Below, piece after piece: positions 1 to 7,042 of a DNA stretch of 64,000 nucleotides. The notes under the pieces were generated by a model that was not told the origin of the DNA, did not search any database, and saw only the letters and a program-made list of their open reading frames with translations. The DNA comes from Aureispira sp963837355 (GTDB lineage Bacteria > Bacteroidota > Bacteroidia > Chitinophagales > Saprospiraceae). The DNA is taken from the NCBI GenBank assembly GCA_963837355.1, contig CAWIMY010000003.1:372001-436000 (forward strand). Direction: 5' to 3'. Positions within the stretch are counted from its first letter, which is position 1. Every line of letters begins with the position of its first letter. The position numbers and the translations under genes were made by a program.

Positions 1-654
1 AACATATTGGGGAAAGGTGAAGGAAGTTTCGTGGTTGTCTTGTTCTGACACATCCATCGCTCTTCCCTGATTCAGAAAAATATACGTGTAAAAGCTCGGA
101 ATTTCCATTCTCAATTCACTCCATCTAACAGGAATGTTTTCTTGAAAATACCACTCTTCCAAAGAAACTAAATTCTTGGAAGATAAGGTGTATTTAAACT
201 CTATAACAGCCCCTTCTACTAAATTAGAAAACGTGAATTTTTTCAACGATAAATTATCGCTCACTTTCTCTACAAAAATATCCTTCTGTTCTACTTGAAC
301 CCGCTTTCCATCAGGCGTAAAAAGCTGCGCTTTTAAGTTATGGATTTCTTCATACTTATCCTCGCTATAAAACGGAATAGAAATATCGCCCTCATCGAAA
401 GCGGATTTGTCAAATATTTTAATTCTTTTGTGAATGGTTAACTCAAATCGCGGTACTTCATCTACCTCTAGGAAATTAAAGGTCAAAGAACCATAATCAG
501 CCAATACCAGCGCGGCAGCACTACTATCTGCCTTGTAGTGGGTCATCTTCAAATCTGCTCGTGGAATCTCGCCCCACGCGATAGGCGCTTGCTGAGCAAA
601 GGAAACGGAAATAGAAAGCCATAAAACTACGAGTAAATTGTAAATCCTATTCAT
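1..654 (-). CDS. DUF3857-type secreted protein, N-terminal part (cut by window edge)
   Basis: The minus strand is open from an ATG at 654 to the window edge, 218 codons without a stop. It starts with a signal peptide (MNRIYNLLVVLWLSISVSFA, cleavage likely before QQAP). The following sequence has the pattern of the DUF3857 domain that precedes transglutaminase-like domains in many Bacteroidota periplasmic proteins: a beta-rich segment with HKRIKIFDKSAFDEGD, then NLKAQLFTPDGKRV and FTFSNLVEGAVIEFKY. This is family knowledge plus pattern recognition. The C-terminal domain, which would show whether a transglutaminase fold follows, lies outside the window. No partner gene is visible on this side. 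Function unknown; probably periplasmic or exported. Confidence 0.75.
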   Translation of the reverse strand, partial: MNRIYNLLVVLWLSISVSFAQQAPIAWGEIPRADLKMTHYKADSSAAALVLADYGSLTFNFLEVDEVPRFELTIHKRIKIFDKSAFDEGDISIPFYSEDKYEEIHNLKAQLFTPDGKRVQVEQKDIFVEKVSDNLSLKKFTFSNLVEGAVIEFKYTLSSKNLVSLEEWYFQENIPVRWSELRMEIPSFYTYIFLNQGRAMDVSEQDNHETSFTFPQYV

Positions 655-964
655 GGGATATTTTTTAACATGGAGCAAATTTTATATAGGCGTTGGCAAA
701 GAATATAGATTGCTCGCTCCGCAGTGTTATGGAGTTAACAACTATTAGCACAGGGCAAAACTGATGGTCTTACCCAACAACCTCTTTTTGCAAGATAAGA
801 TTTATCTACTTGTTGGCAAATAAAAAGTATAAAAGTGTTAAATAATCAGTCTATTTTATTTTGATTTTGTTTAACGCTCCAATCCTTCAAAAAGCATCTA
901 CCATACACAATAACAGATACTTAGCAATCAGTTGACCCGCTTCTTTTTTAGTTGTCTCTATGTT

Positions 965-1009
965 TTCAACAGCGCCCACGCCACTATTTACCTAATAAAC
1001 GCTGTTGAA
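965..1009. repeat. Inverted repeat, 10-bp perfect arms
   Basis: TTCAACAGCG (965-974) is mirrored by CGCTGTTGAA (1000-1009) around a 25-nt spacer. The arms are perfect. No T-run follows, so it is not an obvious intrinsic terminator. It could be a protein-binding site or part of a structured transcript. Role unknown. Confidence 0.5.
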
Positions 1010-1041
1010 GTGGAAGACACTATCATGGAGGTCTATTATAA

Positions 1042-1098
1042 CGCTATTTTTTGCGCTAAGCAAATACTAAAAAGGCTAATCCGAGCGTAAAAATAGCG
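1042..1098. repeat. Inverted repeat, 10-bp perfect arms with T/A-rich ends
   Basis: CGCTATTTTT (1042-1051) pairs with AAAAATAGCG (1089-1098) around a 37-nt spacer. It sits 33 nt downstream of the first inverted repeat. The spacer is long for a simple terminator. Role unknown. Confidence 0.45.
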
Positions 1099-1256
1099 GC
1101 CTATCTGTTAGTTTTTTTTTATAGATCCCCAATTGGTAAACGCTGGTTAGGGATTTTTGTACCTTAGAAGTAGTAAGTCAAAATTACCTTTAACTAATTC
1201 AGCCCTCCTACTTATTTTTTAATAACTCCAATTTGATAACTCCAATAAGTATGGCC

Positions 1257-1667
1257 ATGCACAGTACCAATTATCAAAATACCTTTCTCACTATTGCCGA
1301 GGACTGCCCTAGCACCAAAGGAACCCCGCCGCCCCAACGCGGCGATAAAAAGTCCGTTGCCAATTATCAAATGGAGTACTTATACGAGCAGTCTTACCAA
1401 TACAGCTCTGATGAATTACTCTTCCACATTCATGCCTTGCGCCAAGATATTCCCGTAGAGGAATGGGAAGAAGCACGGGAAGTTTTTTTTAGCAAAGGGC
1501 AGCCCTGTCTACGGGCCTCGCCCCTAACAAAGCGCTACGGTTGGGGCATCCATTACAATGAACAAGGCAAAATTGCCCTATATGCAGTCGAGAGTCAAGC
1601 ATACAAAGATTTTGTGGCGGATGCAACGATTAAGAAAATTCCAGCCATGCGTTCTAAGCGCAAATAA
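1257..1667 (+). CDS. DUF6157 family protein
   Basis: A 136-residue soluble protein matching the small, highly conserved DUF6157 family throughout: N-terminal MHSTNYQNTFLTIAEDCP, then KKSVANYQMEYLYE, LHALRQDIP-like and EWEEAR segments, and the C-terminal block RASPLTKRYGWGIH ending in AMRSKRK. I chose the ATG at 1257 because family members begin MHxTNY; an ATG two codons upstream (1251) is also in frame. No signal peptide or membrane segment. The biochemical function of the family is not established. It stands alone, followed 35 nt later by the lipocalin-like gene in the same direction, so the two may be co-transcribed. Confidence 0.85.
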   Translation: MHSTNYQNTFLTIAEDCPSTKGTPPPQRGDKKSVANYQMEYLYEQSYQYSSDELLFHIHALRQDIPVEEWEEAREVFFSKGQPCLRASPLTKRYGWGIHYNEQGKIALYAVESQAYKDFVADATIKKIPAMRSKRK

Positions 1668-1702
1668 TTGGCTCCATTCATTCTCTAAATAAACTACCCT
1701 AT

Positions 1703-2161
1703 ATGTCTATTGCTTTAACCGATTTAGCAGGCCATTGGTACATTGTCCAGAGCAATTTTCCGATGTGGCTCAAAGGCGACAAAACCAACCCTACCTTTCG
1801 GTATACGGTAGCTACCCAAAAGGGAGAACAGGGTTTGGAGGACTTAGTAGAGTACCAACAAGCAGGAAAAAGCAAACGTATTCGGGGCTTTGATCGCGTC
1901 TTAAATGCCGAGCAAACCCAGTTTTTATGGCGGGGCAAAGGTCTATTGGGGCTGTTGACAAGTGTTTGGTCCATCGTCCACCTCGCTCCCGACCATACTT
2001 GGGCGATTATTGCCTTCGAAAAAACATGGTTTACCCCCAAGGGCTACGATGTTATTGCTCGACAACCTGCCTTAACGCTCCAGCAAGCACAAGCCGTTAA
2101 AACACAGTTGCAACAGTTATCGATTTCCGAAAAATTAAGCCCCATTCAACAACCCACTTAG
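1703..2161 (+). CDS. Lipocalin-like family protein
   Basis: A 152-residue protein with the bacterial lipocalin layout: an N-terminal LAGHWYIVQSNFPMW segment (equivalent to the G-x-W signature), then YTVA and LEDLVEYQQ strands, an IRGFDRVLN segment and a C-terminal WAIIAFEKTWFTPKGYDV strand pair. No signal peptide or lipobox is seen, so unlike the lipoprotein Blc it may be cytoplasmic. The family binds small hydrophobic molecules; the ligand cannot be inferred here. The gene lies 35 nt after the DUF6157 gene and 98 nt before the dehydrogenase gene, all in the same direction. Confidence 0.75.
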   Translation: MSIALTDLAGHWYIVQSNFPMWLKGDKTNPTFRYTVATQKGEQGLEDLVEYQQAGKSKRIRGFDRVLNAEQTQFLWRGKGLLGLLTSVWSIVHLAPDHTWAIIAFEKTWFTPKGYDVIARQPALTLQQAQAVKTQLQQLSISEKLSPIQQPT

Positions 2162-2259
2162 CCCACCTTAATAGTAGGAAAAACCTTTTTTAGCAACAAA
2201 GAAGGGTTATAATTGTCTTATTGGTAATCAATTTATAACACACAACCAATAGCAACAAC

Positions 2260-3039
2260 ATGTCTAAATTAGCACTAATAACAGGTGCCAGCAGTGGTAT
2301 CGGAAAAGAATTAGCCAAAATACACGCCCAGAAAAAAGGCGATTTGATCATCGTCGCGCGCAGCGAAGACAAGCTTCAAGAGCTCAAAGAACAACTCGAA
2401 CAGCAGCACGGCATTACGGTAACGGTCATCGTCAAAGACTTGAGTCGAGAAGAGGGACCAAAAGAAGTCTATGACGAAGTCAAAGCCAAGGGACTAGAGG
2501 TAGATTATTTAATCAACAACGCAGGTTTTGGAGGCGTGGGTAAATTCCACGAACGCGACTGGGAAACCGATCGCTCTATGATTCAACTCAATGTAGTTGC
2601 CTTAACGGCTCTAACACGCTACTTTTTGCCTGATTTTGTAGCGCGCAACAGCGGTAAAGTATTGAATGTTTCTTCTACGGCCAGTTTGATGGCAGGGCCA
2701 ATGCAGGCGGTTTATTTTGCAACAAAGGCTTTTGTTACTTCCTTTAGCAATGCCGTCGCAGAGGAGTTACACGACACAGACGTTACGGTAACGGCCTTAT
2801 TACCTGGCGCGACGGCCACTGGTTTTGGTGATGTATCGGGCATGAACGACACGGAGTTATTCAAAGATCCTCATCCCGCAAGTGAAGTGGCCAAAGATGG
2901 TTACGATGCCATGATTTCGGGTAAGCTAGAAGTCTTGTCGGGCATGAGTCTTGCCCAAAAAGCCATGATGGCCATGATTCCAATTACACCCAAGAAAGTA
3001 TTGTTGCCACAAATTAGAAAAATGCAGGAGCCCAAATAG
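2260..3039 (+). CDS. Short-chain dehydrogenase/reductase (SDR)
   Basis: A 259-residue classical SDR. The Rossmann glycine motif TGASSGIGKE lies at about residue 8, NNAG at about 88, the catalytic Ser in NVSSTAS at about 140, and the catalytic Tyr/Lys in YFATK at about 153-157. The ARSEDK segment after the second strand suggests NADP(H) preference. The C-terminus resembles the DltE/YqjQ-like group of general SDRs. Substrate cannot be predicted. A strong hairpin plus T-run follows the stop codon, so the gene ends its transcription unit. Confidence 0.9.
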   Translation: MSKLALITGASSGIGKELAKIHAQKKGDLIIVARSEDKLQELKEQLEQQHGITVTVIVKDLSREEGPKEVYDEVKAKGLEVDYLINNAGFGGVGKFHERDWETDRSMIQLNVVALTALTRYFLPDFVARNSGKVLNVSSTASLMAGPMQAVYFATKAFVTSFSNAVAEELHDTDVTVTALLPGATATGFGDVSGMNDTELFKDPHPASEVAKDGYDAMISGKLEVLSGMSLAQKAMMAMIPITPKKVLLPQIRKMQEPK

Positions 3040-3081
3040 CGTTACCTGTTACTAATAACGGCTTTCAACGCCTCTACAACG

Positions 3082-3127
3082 AGCCTTCTATTCCGCTACC
3101 CTTTGGAATAGAAGGCTTCTTTTTTTT
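3082..3127 (+). terminator. Rho-independent terminator after the SDR gene
   Basis: A perfect 13-bp stem, AGCCTTCTATTCC (3082-3094) with GGAATAGAAGGCT (3105-3117), a 10-nt loop and a following T-tract to 3127. It lies 43 nt after the SDR stop. Confidence 0.9.
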
Positions 3128-3281
3128 GCTTTCTATTCTGCTTTCTAAATTAGCCGAAAAAATAAGCGCAGTCATCCCCGAAATATTCTCTATATTTTAT
3201 ATCTTGTAGAGCGCTTTAATACGGTACTTTATGCCGCTTTTTGAAGTGCTTTTTTGTTCGACGCTATTAAATGTATAACAG

Positions 3282-3536
3282 ATGCCCAAAGTAGGAGAAG
3301 TTGTCCGCCTCAAATCTGGTGAACCCGACATGATTATTGTTTACGTCTATAAAGATAATGAAGGTACTCGCGAGAAGATTGCTCTAATGAAGGGCTTTAA
3401 TCCTGGAGATGTTTTTTGCGAATGGCAACAAGTTATTAACGAAGATAACATCCGTACCAAAAAAGAATCGTTCAAAGCGGCTACCTTGATTTATGCCGAT
3501 GGCAGTCTCGTCCCTGTGGGAGAAGAAGAAGATTAA
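3282..3536 (+). CDS. YodC-like (DUF2158) small protein 1
   Basis: An 84-residue protein with the YodC/DUF2158 layout: KVGEVVRLKSGEPDM near the N-terminus, a VFCEWQQ segment where family members have a Cys-x-Trp core, and a hydrophobic ATLIY segment before an acidic tail (GEEED). The family is a small SH3-like beta-barrel found in many bacteria, function unknown. Here the middle of the protein carries an insertion (about residues 23-42) compared with the 60-residue Escherichia coli YodC. A second, related gene starts 86 nt downstream, suggesting tandem duplication. Confidence 0.7.
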   Translation: MPKVGEVVRLKSGEPDMIIVYVYKDNEGTREKIALMKGFNPGDVFCEWQQVINEDNIRTKKESFKAATLIYADGSLVPVGEEED

Positions 3537-3622
3537 ACACGTTCCTACAGGAGTTCTGTTCGAAAAAGAATCAACAGAACTAAATTCACCCCTTTAATTA
3601 TACTATTAATAATACGTTTACA

Positions 3623-4414
3623 ATGGAAATTGGAGATTTAGTACGCCACAAAGGATTGGATAAGAAAATGACGGTGATGCGGTTGTTGGGCGATGAAGAG
3701 AACTCTTCTTTTACTATTAATGACCGCCGCATGGGTTCCAAAGGATTTTCCATTGGTGATCCGACCTGCATGTGGTTTGATGATACCCAGCTTAGATACA
3801 GCTTGTTCAAGTCTAGCGATTTAGAAATCCTGATTTATGAAGAGCCTAATACGGGCGGTACAACAGCGGCGATTGGCGGCGCTGGAGGGCTGATGATGAT
3901 GATCTTGACGATTTAGATCTGGATTTTGATATGGACGATGTTGATCTAGGATTGGATGATCTCGATTTAGATTTAGGCGATGACTTGGATTTGGATCTCG
4001 ATTTTGACTTGGATGATGATGATCTCGACCTCGATTTGGACTTGGACGATGATTTGGATTTGGATGATTTAGATTTAGACGACCTCGATTTGGATTTGGG
4101 CGATGATCTAGACTTAGATTTAGATTTGGACCTTGGATGATGATTTGGATTTAGGCGACTTGGATTTGGATGACGACAGCGACTTTGATGACCTCGATTT
4201 AGATTTTGGGGACTTAGACGACGACGATCTAGATTTGGATGATGACGATGAGCAACCAGTACCAGCAGTAGCTTTTGCAGGCGATGCCGACTTAGGATTG
4301 GATGACGATTTGGATTTGGGCTTGGATGACGACGACGATGACTTGGGCTTAGATTTGGACGACGACGACGATTTAGACTTAGATGACGACGACGACTTGG
4401 ACTTAGATTTTTAG
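3623..4414 (+). CDS. YodC-like protein 2 with very long Asp/Leu tail (two apparent frameshifts)
   Basis: The first 75 residues are YodC/DUF2158-like (IGDLVRHKGLDKKMTV, then CMWFDDTQLRYSLFKSSDLE). A Gly/Thr/Ala linker follows, then about 170 residues made almost only of Asp and Leu with a few Gly and Phe, interrupted once by EQPVPAVAFAGDA. The frame is broken twice: one base is missing at the GGG of 3887-3889 and one extra base lies at the CC of 4131-4132. Restoring both gives one continuous protein of about 263 residues. The two breaks are at homopolymers and look like sequencing errors, but slippage in the repeat is possible. The trmN-like gene starts 5 nt after the stop, implying an operon. 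The acidic tail could bind cations or basic proteins; that is speculation. Confidence 0.65.
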
Positions 4415-4418
4415 GTGC

Positions 4419-5144
4419 ATGTCTACTTTTCGATTCAAGCAGTTTGCGTTACAACAAGATAAGTGTGCCATGAAAATTGGTACCGACGGTGTATTATTGG
4501 GAGCTTGGGCGAATATCGCTCAGGCTTCTTCTATTTTAGACATTGGTACAGGAACGGGCTTATTGGCTTTAATGGCCGCACAGCGCCACTCGACAGCAAC
4601 CATTACTGCGGTAGAGTTGGATCCCGCTGCCCAGAAACAAGCACAGGCCAACTTTGAGCAAAGCCCTTGGAGTACACGGTTACAGCTTGTTGCTCATAGC
4701 TTGCAAGCCTACGCCCAGCAAGCACCTGCTAAACTGTACGACAGCCTACTTTGCAACCCGCCCTACTACCCTATTGAACAGAACACCTTCATTGCCTCTA
4801 CTGCCCGCCGACAGGCTCGCAGTAGCAGCGACTTGGATTTTGTAACCCTGTTAGAAATCGCGGCGCAGCTCTTAGCACCCGAAGGCAATTTCTCGCTTAT
4901 TTTGCCCCAGCAAGAGGCACAACAGTTTTGGAGAGCGGCATCCGAACGCGACTGGCACTTAGCGCAGCAAGTAGCCGTTATCCCCAGAGCGGGCAAAGCC
5001 AGCAATCGCTGTTTACTAGAATTAAAACGGCTGCCCTGTAGTACTAGTGTCCAAGAATTGACCCTGCGCCCTGCTCAGGGCACCAATAAACAATATACGC
5101 CTGCGTTTGAGGCCTTGCACCGCGACTTTTTACTCTTTCTTTAG
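4419..5144 (+). CDS. trmN: tRNA1(Val) (adenine(37)-N6)-methyltransferase
   Basis: A 241-residue class I SAM-dependent methyltransferase of the YfiC/TrmN6 type, which methylates A37 of tRNA1(Val). Visible motifs: the N-terminal FxFKQF segment and KIGTDGVLLGAWA signature of this family, the SAM-binding DIGTGTGLLALMAAQ (about residues 41-55), the acidic VELD end of strand 2 and the adenine-N6 catalytic motif NPPYYP at about 112. Length matches the family. It starts 5 nt after the Asp/Leu-tailed protein gene and is probably translated from the same transcript. A hairpin terminator lies about 140 nt downstream. Confidence 0.9.
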   Translation: MSTFRFKQFALQQDKCAMKIGTDGVLLGAWANIAQASSILDIGTGTGLLALMAAQRHSTATITAVELDPAAQKQAQANFEQSPWSTRLQLVAHSLQAYAQQAPAKLYDSLLCNPPYYPIEQNTFIASTARRQARSSSDLDFVTLLEIAAQLLAPEGNFSLILPQQEAQQFWRAASERDWHLAQQVAVIPRAGKASNRCLLELKRLPCSTSVQELTLRPAQGTNKQYTPAFEALHRDFLLFL

Positions 5145-5285
5145 AAAAAGGGCACTAGTAGAAGTTGGTATTTGGTGAGTGGATAATTAAATATAAAAAG
5201 CTTTTGCACATTTAAGACCTACTATTTAGGGATTAAATGTTAAGTGTTGCTTGTGGGGGACGTTGCTACTCTAGCAAACATAAAA

Positions 5286-5315
5286 AAGCCACCTTTTTCA
5301 GAAGGTGGCTTTATT
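5286..5315 (+). terminator. Hairpin terminator downstream of trmN
   Basis: AAGCCACCTT and AAGGTGGCTT form a 10-bp stem with a short TTTCAG-type loop, flanked by A-rich and T-rich sequence so it could work on both strands. It lies about 140 nt after trmN. Confidence 0.65.
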
Positions 5316-5430
5316 TGTGGGAAGTACAATTTGAATTTTATAAAGGGTACTATCTTTAGTAAGCTAGCTTTCCTGTGTGTGTGATTTGGTATAGTATGTA
5401 CTAACCTACCTATGTATTTTCGTTATTTTT

Positions 5431-5602
5431 TAAAAATACTAGCAGCCGCAATTTAGACATTGTCCATTGCTAGGCTGCTAGCTCAACAAGATTAGTGCTA
5501 TCCGAACTTCGTCCCTTAAGTTCATATTGGACAGGCTTTATTGATCTCATTACAACTTTTAGCAAATCCCCTTAATTTGTTTTAGTTGTTGATACAAATA
5601 TA
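5431..5602 (-). ncRNA. Candidate small transcript (orphan leader) with its own promoter and terminator
   Basis: On the minus strand a clean Bacteroidota promoter is present: TTG at 5625-5623, 20 nt spacing, then TATATTTG at 5602-5595. The next ~160 nt contain a GAACTT/AAGTTC hairpin with loop AAGGGACG, and end in a strong hairpin (CTAGCAGCC and GGCTGCTAG, 5439-5481, with inner pairing GCAAT/ATTGC) followed by TATTTTTA. The start region, AACAACTAAAACAA, and an internal AATCTTG..AGCTAG block recur in the leader of the secreted-protein gene at 6593. No gene over 30 codons lies inside; a 26-codon frame is listed separately. It may be a small RNA, a peptide gene or a decayed paralogue of the neighbouring genes. 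Confidence 0.45.
5470..5550 (-). CDS. Possible 26-residue peptide inside the orphan leader transcript
   Basis: An ATG-initiated frame of 26 codons (MRSIKPVQYELKGRSSDSTN, then LVELAA) begins about 40 nt after the predicted transcription start and its stop codon lies within the terminator hairpin. No similarity recognised, no signal peptide. The position fits a short peptide gene, but a frame this short can occur by chance. Confidence 0.25.
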   Translation of the reverse strand: MRSIKPVQYELKGRSSDSTNLVELAA

Positions 5603-5773
5603 GGCCACTTATCGTCTCTACTCAAGGACAGAAGGTACTCAATTTCCCTTTTTTTAGTGTTCCTTTTCGATTTAAAAGCCTCATAAGTAGCTGTCTCTTA
5701 ACGATTTAATACTTGATTAAGTTTCCCAAAAAGCTTCTCAAAAAAAACTTTAAAAAACTTAAATCCTGCTTTT

Positions 5774-6145
5774 TTACTCAATAATCATATAAAAATCTTG
5801 ACGATCTCCATAAGCATCAGTAGTGATTACCGTATAGCTTCCTGAATCCCAGTTTTCGATAGAAATCACTGTTTTTAGAGCCGTAGTGGTACTTTCGTGG
5901 ACAGATTCCCCTGTTTCGTTAATAATAACGATCTCTAGAAACTCATTCTCGGTCTGCGTTACTGTTGCAGAGTTTCTCAATTGAATAAGACTTCTAGTCC
6001 CTCCTCGTTCCTTGTGAAGCATTTCCTTAGTACTTGTAGCAGGACTTAGCGATGGTTCTACATCGTGCGCTTGTGCGCTACCGCTAAATAATAGTAGAGA
6101 AGAGAGTAGTAACAGCGTTGTGAATAGGCTAATGGAGTATTTCAT
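5774..6145 (-). CDS. Small secreted beta-sandwich-like protein A
   Basis: A 123-residue protein with a clear signal peptide (MKYSISLFTTLLLL..GSAQA). The mature part aligns with the product of the neighbouring gene at 6258-6593: both have GGTRSLIQL, a VTQ strand, LxIxI.NETGE/DEDG, a TTT segment, VIS, SGxYxVxT and a GDxQ C-terminal strand. The pattern of strands resembles the short DUF3244/T9SS-sorting-like beta sandwiches common in Bacteroidota, but no sorting-domain PNP motif is present. This copy has an extra ~15-residue linker after the signal peptide. It probably follows the 6258-6593 gene in one transcription unit (113-nt gap). Function unknown. Confidence 0.7.
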   Translation of the reverse strand: MKYSISLFTTLLLLSSLLLFSGSAQAHDVEPSLSPATSTKEMLHKERGGTRSLIQLRNSATVTQTENEFLEIVIINETGESVHESTTTALKTVISIENWDSGSYTVITTDAYGDRQDFYMIIE

Positions 6146-6257
6146 AAGTAGTTCGTTTGTATATCGTTAAGAGAAAATCATGAAGTAGACAGCCTTTTAA
6201 CTGTCAGGGGGAAGCGGGGTTATCCAACTAGGCGACAAAGGAGTGACCGCCTTGTAT

Positions 6258-6593
6258 TTAGTCTATTGTAATTTCGTACTCTTGGTAATCGCCATCATCG
6301 TCAATAGTTTGTACGATGTAATCACCAGACTCTAATTCAGCGGTAGAAATAACAGCAGAAGCATCATCTGTCGTTGTTGTCAATACAACAACACCGTCTT
6401 CATCTACTATAGTAATAGAAAGGTGCTCTGGTGTATTCTGGGTTACTTCGATAGTAGAGTGCAATTGAATAAGGCTACGTGTACCACCAGGAGGCTCAAT
6501 GTTTGTAAGAAAATTAGCACTAGCCGTGAAAGAGATTGTTAATAAGGCAAATAGAGAAAAAATGGCTTGAGTAAATGCTGTAGAACGCTTCAT
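6258..6593 (-). CDS. Small secreted beta-sandwich-like protein B (paralogue of A)
   Basis: A 111-residue paralogue of the protein at 5774-6145, with a signal peptide (FALLTISFTASA) and the shared GGTRSLIQL block followed by alternating hydrophobic strands rich in Asp, Glu and Thr. The C-terminus is DDDGDYQEYEITID, acidic and possibly metal-binding. It is preceded by an unusually long leader: a TATCTTTG promoter-like box lies about 300 nt upstream. Function unknown; the pair could be periplasmic or surface adaptors. Confidence 0.7.
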   Translation of the reverse strand: MKRSTAFTQAIFSLFALLTISFTASANFLTNIEPPGGTRSLIQLHSTIEVTQNTPEHLSITIVDEDGVVVLTTTTDDASAVISTAELESGDYIVQTIDDDGDYQEYEITID

Positions 6594-6898
6594 AATAGTT
6601 TCATTTAGAAATTAAGAAAGGAAATGTCAATTTTGGAATTCAGGAAATAATAACGTATGTTTGTTGTAGTTCTCGCATCAAGCTTGCGGGAGCGGTCTTT
6701 TTTAAGAAATTATATTTAGCAACTAGTTTTCTTGTGTAAAGACGATTTGACCTTCTAGCTTGACAAGATTTTCAACCTTATATGTATTCTATAGGCGCAA
6801 TATAGTGTCCCTTTAATGTTGTGCTTATAGAATATTTTGTTCTCAAAACAACCGTTCAATAAGTCTCCTTACTTGTTTTAGTTGTTGATACAAAGATA
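6594..6898 (-). promoter_or_regulatory. Promoter-like box and long leader of secreted-protein gene B
   Basis: TATCTTTG (6898-6891, minus strand) fits the Bacteroidota -7 element TAnnTTTG; the -33 element is weak. The sequence after it, GTATCAACAACTAAAACAA, is the same as after the promoter at 5602. The ~290-nt leader contains an ATTCTATA/TATAGAAT inverted repeat enclosing AAAGGGACA, which resembles the loop in the 5.5-kb transcript, and an AATCTTGTCAAGCTAG block also shared with it. No open frame starts with ATG in the conserved part. A structured 5' leader is the simplest reading. Confidence 0.4.
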
Positions 6899-7042
6899 AA
6901 ATGGATTCTGCCTAATCACTAGGACAGGAATTGCCCAATTTCCCCTTTTTTCGCTAAAAACTGGGTTGACTACCCTATTGCCTTAATCTTATGTAAATCA
7001 ATTTTTTAGAACCATTTTTTACCCTAAAAATCGTCCCCAAAA

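Larger units (their letters stand above)
655..1256. other. Gene-free stretch with two inverted repeats
   Basis: No convincing coding sequence is seen between the divergently oriented DUF3857 and DUF6157 genes. The stretch is AT-rich and should hold the promoters of both genes, but I could not identify a clean TAnnTTTG element. It contains two separate hairpin-forming inverted repeats (965-1009 and 1042-1098), listed separately. Confidence 0.5.

Noticed and set aside
3931..4414. Asp/Leu repeats considered as a CRISPR array or tandem DNA repeat
   Set aside because: No repeat-spacer structure with constant length; the pattern is a codon-level repetition within a protein.
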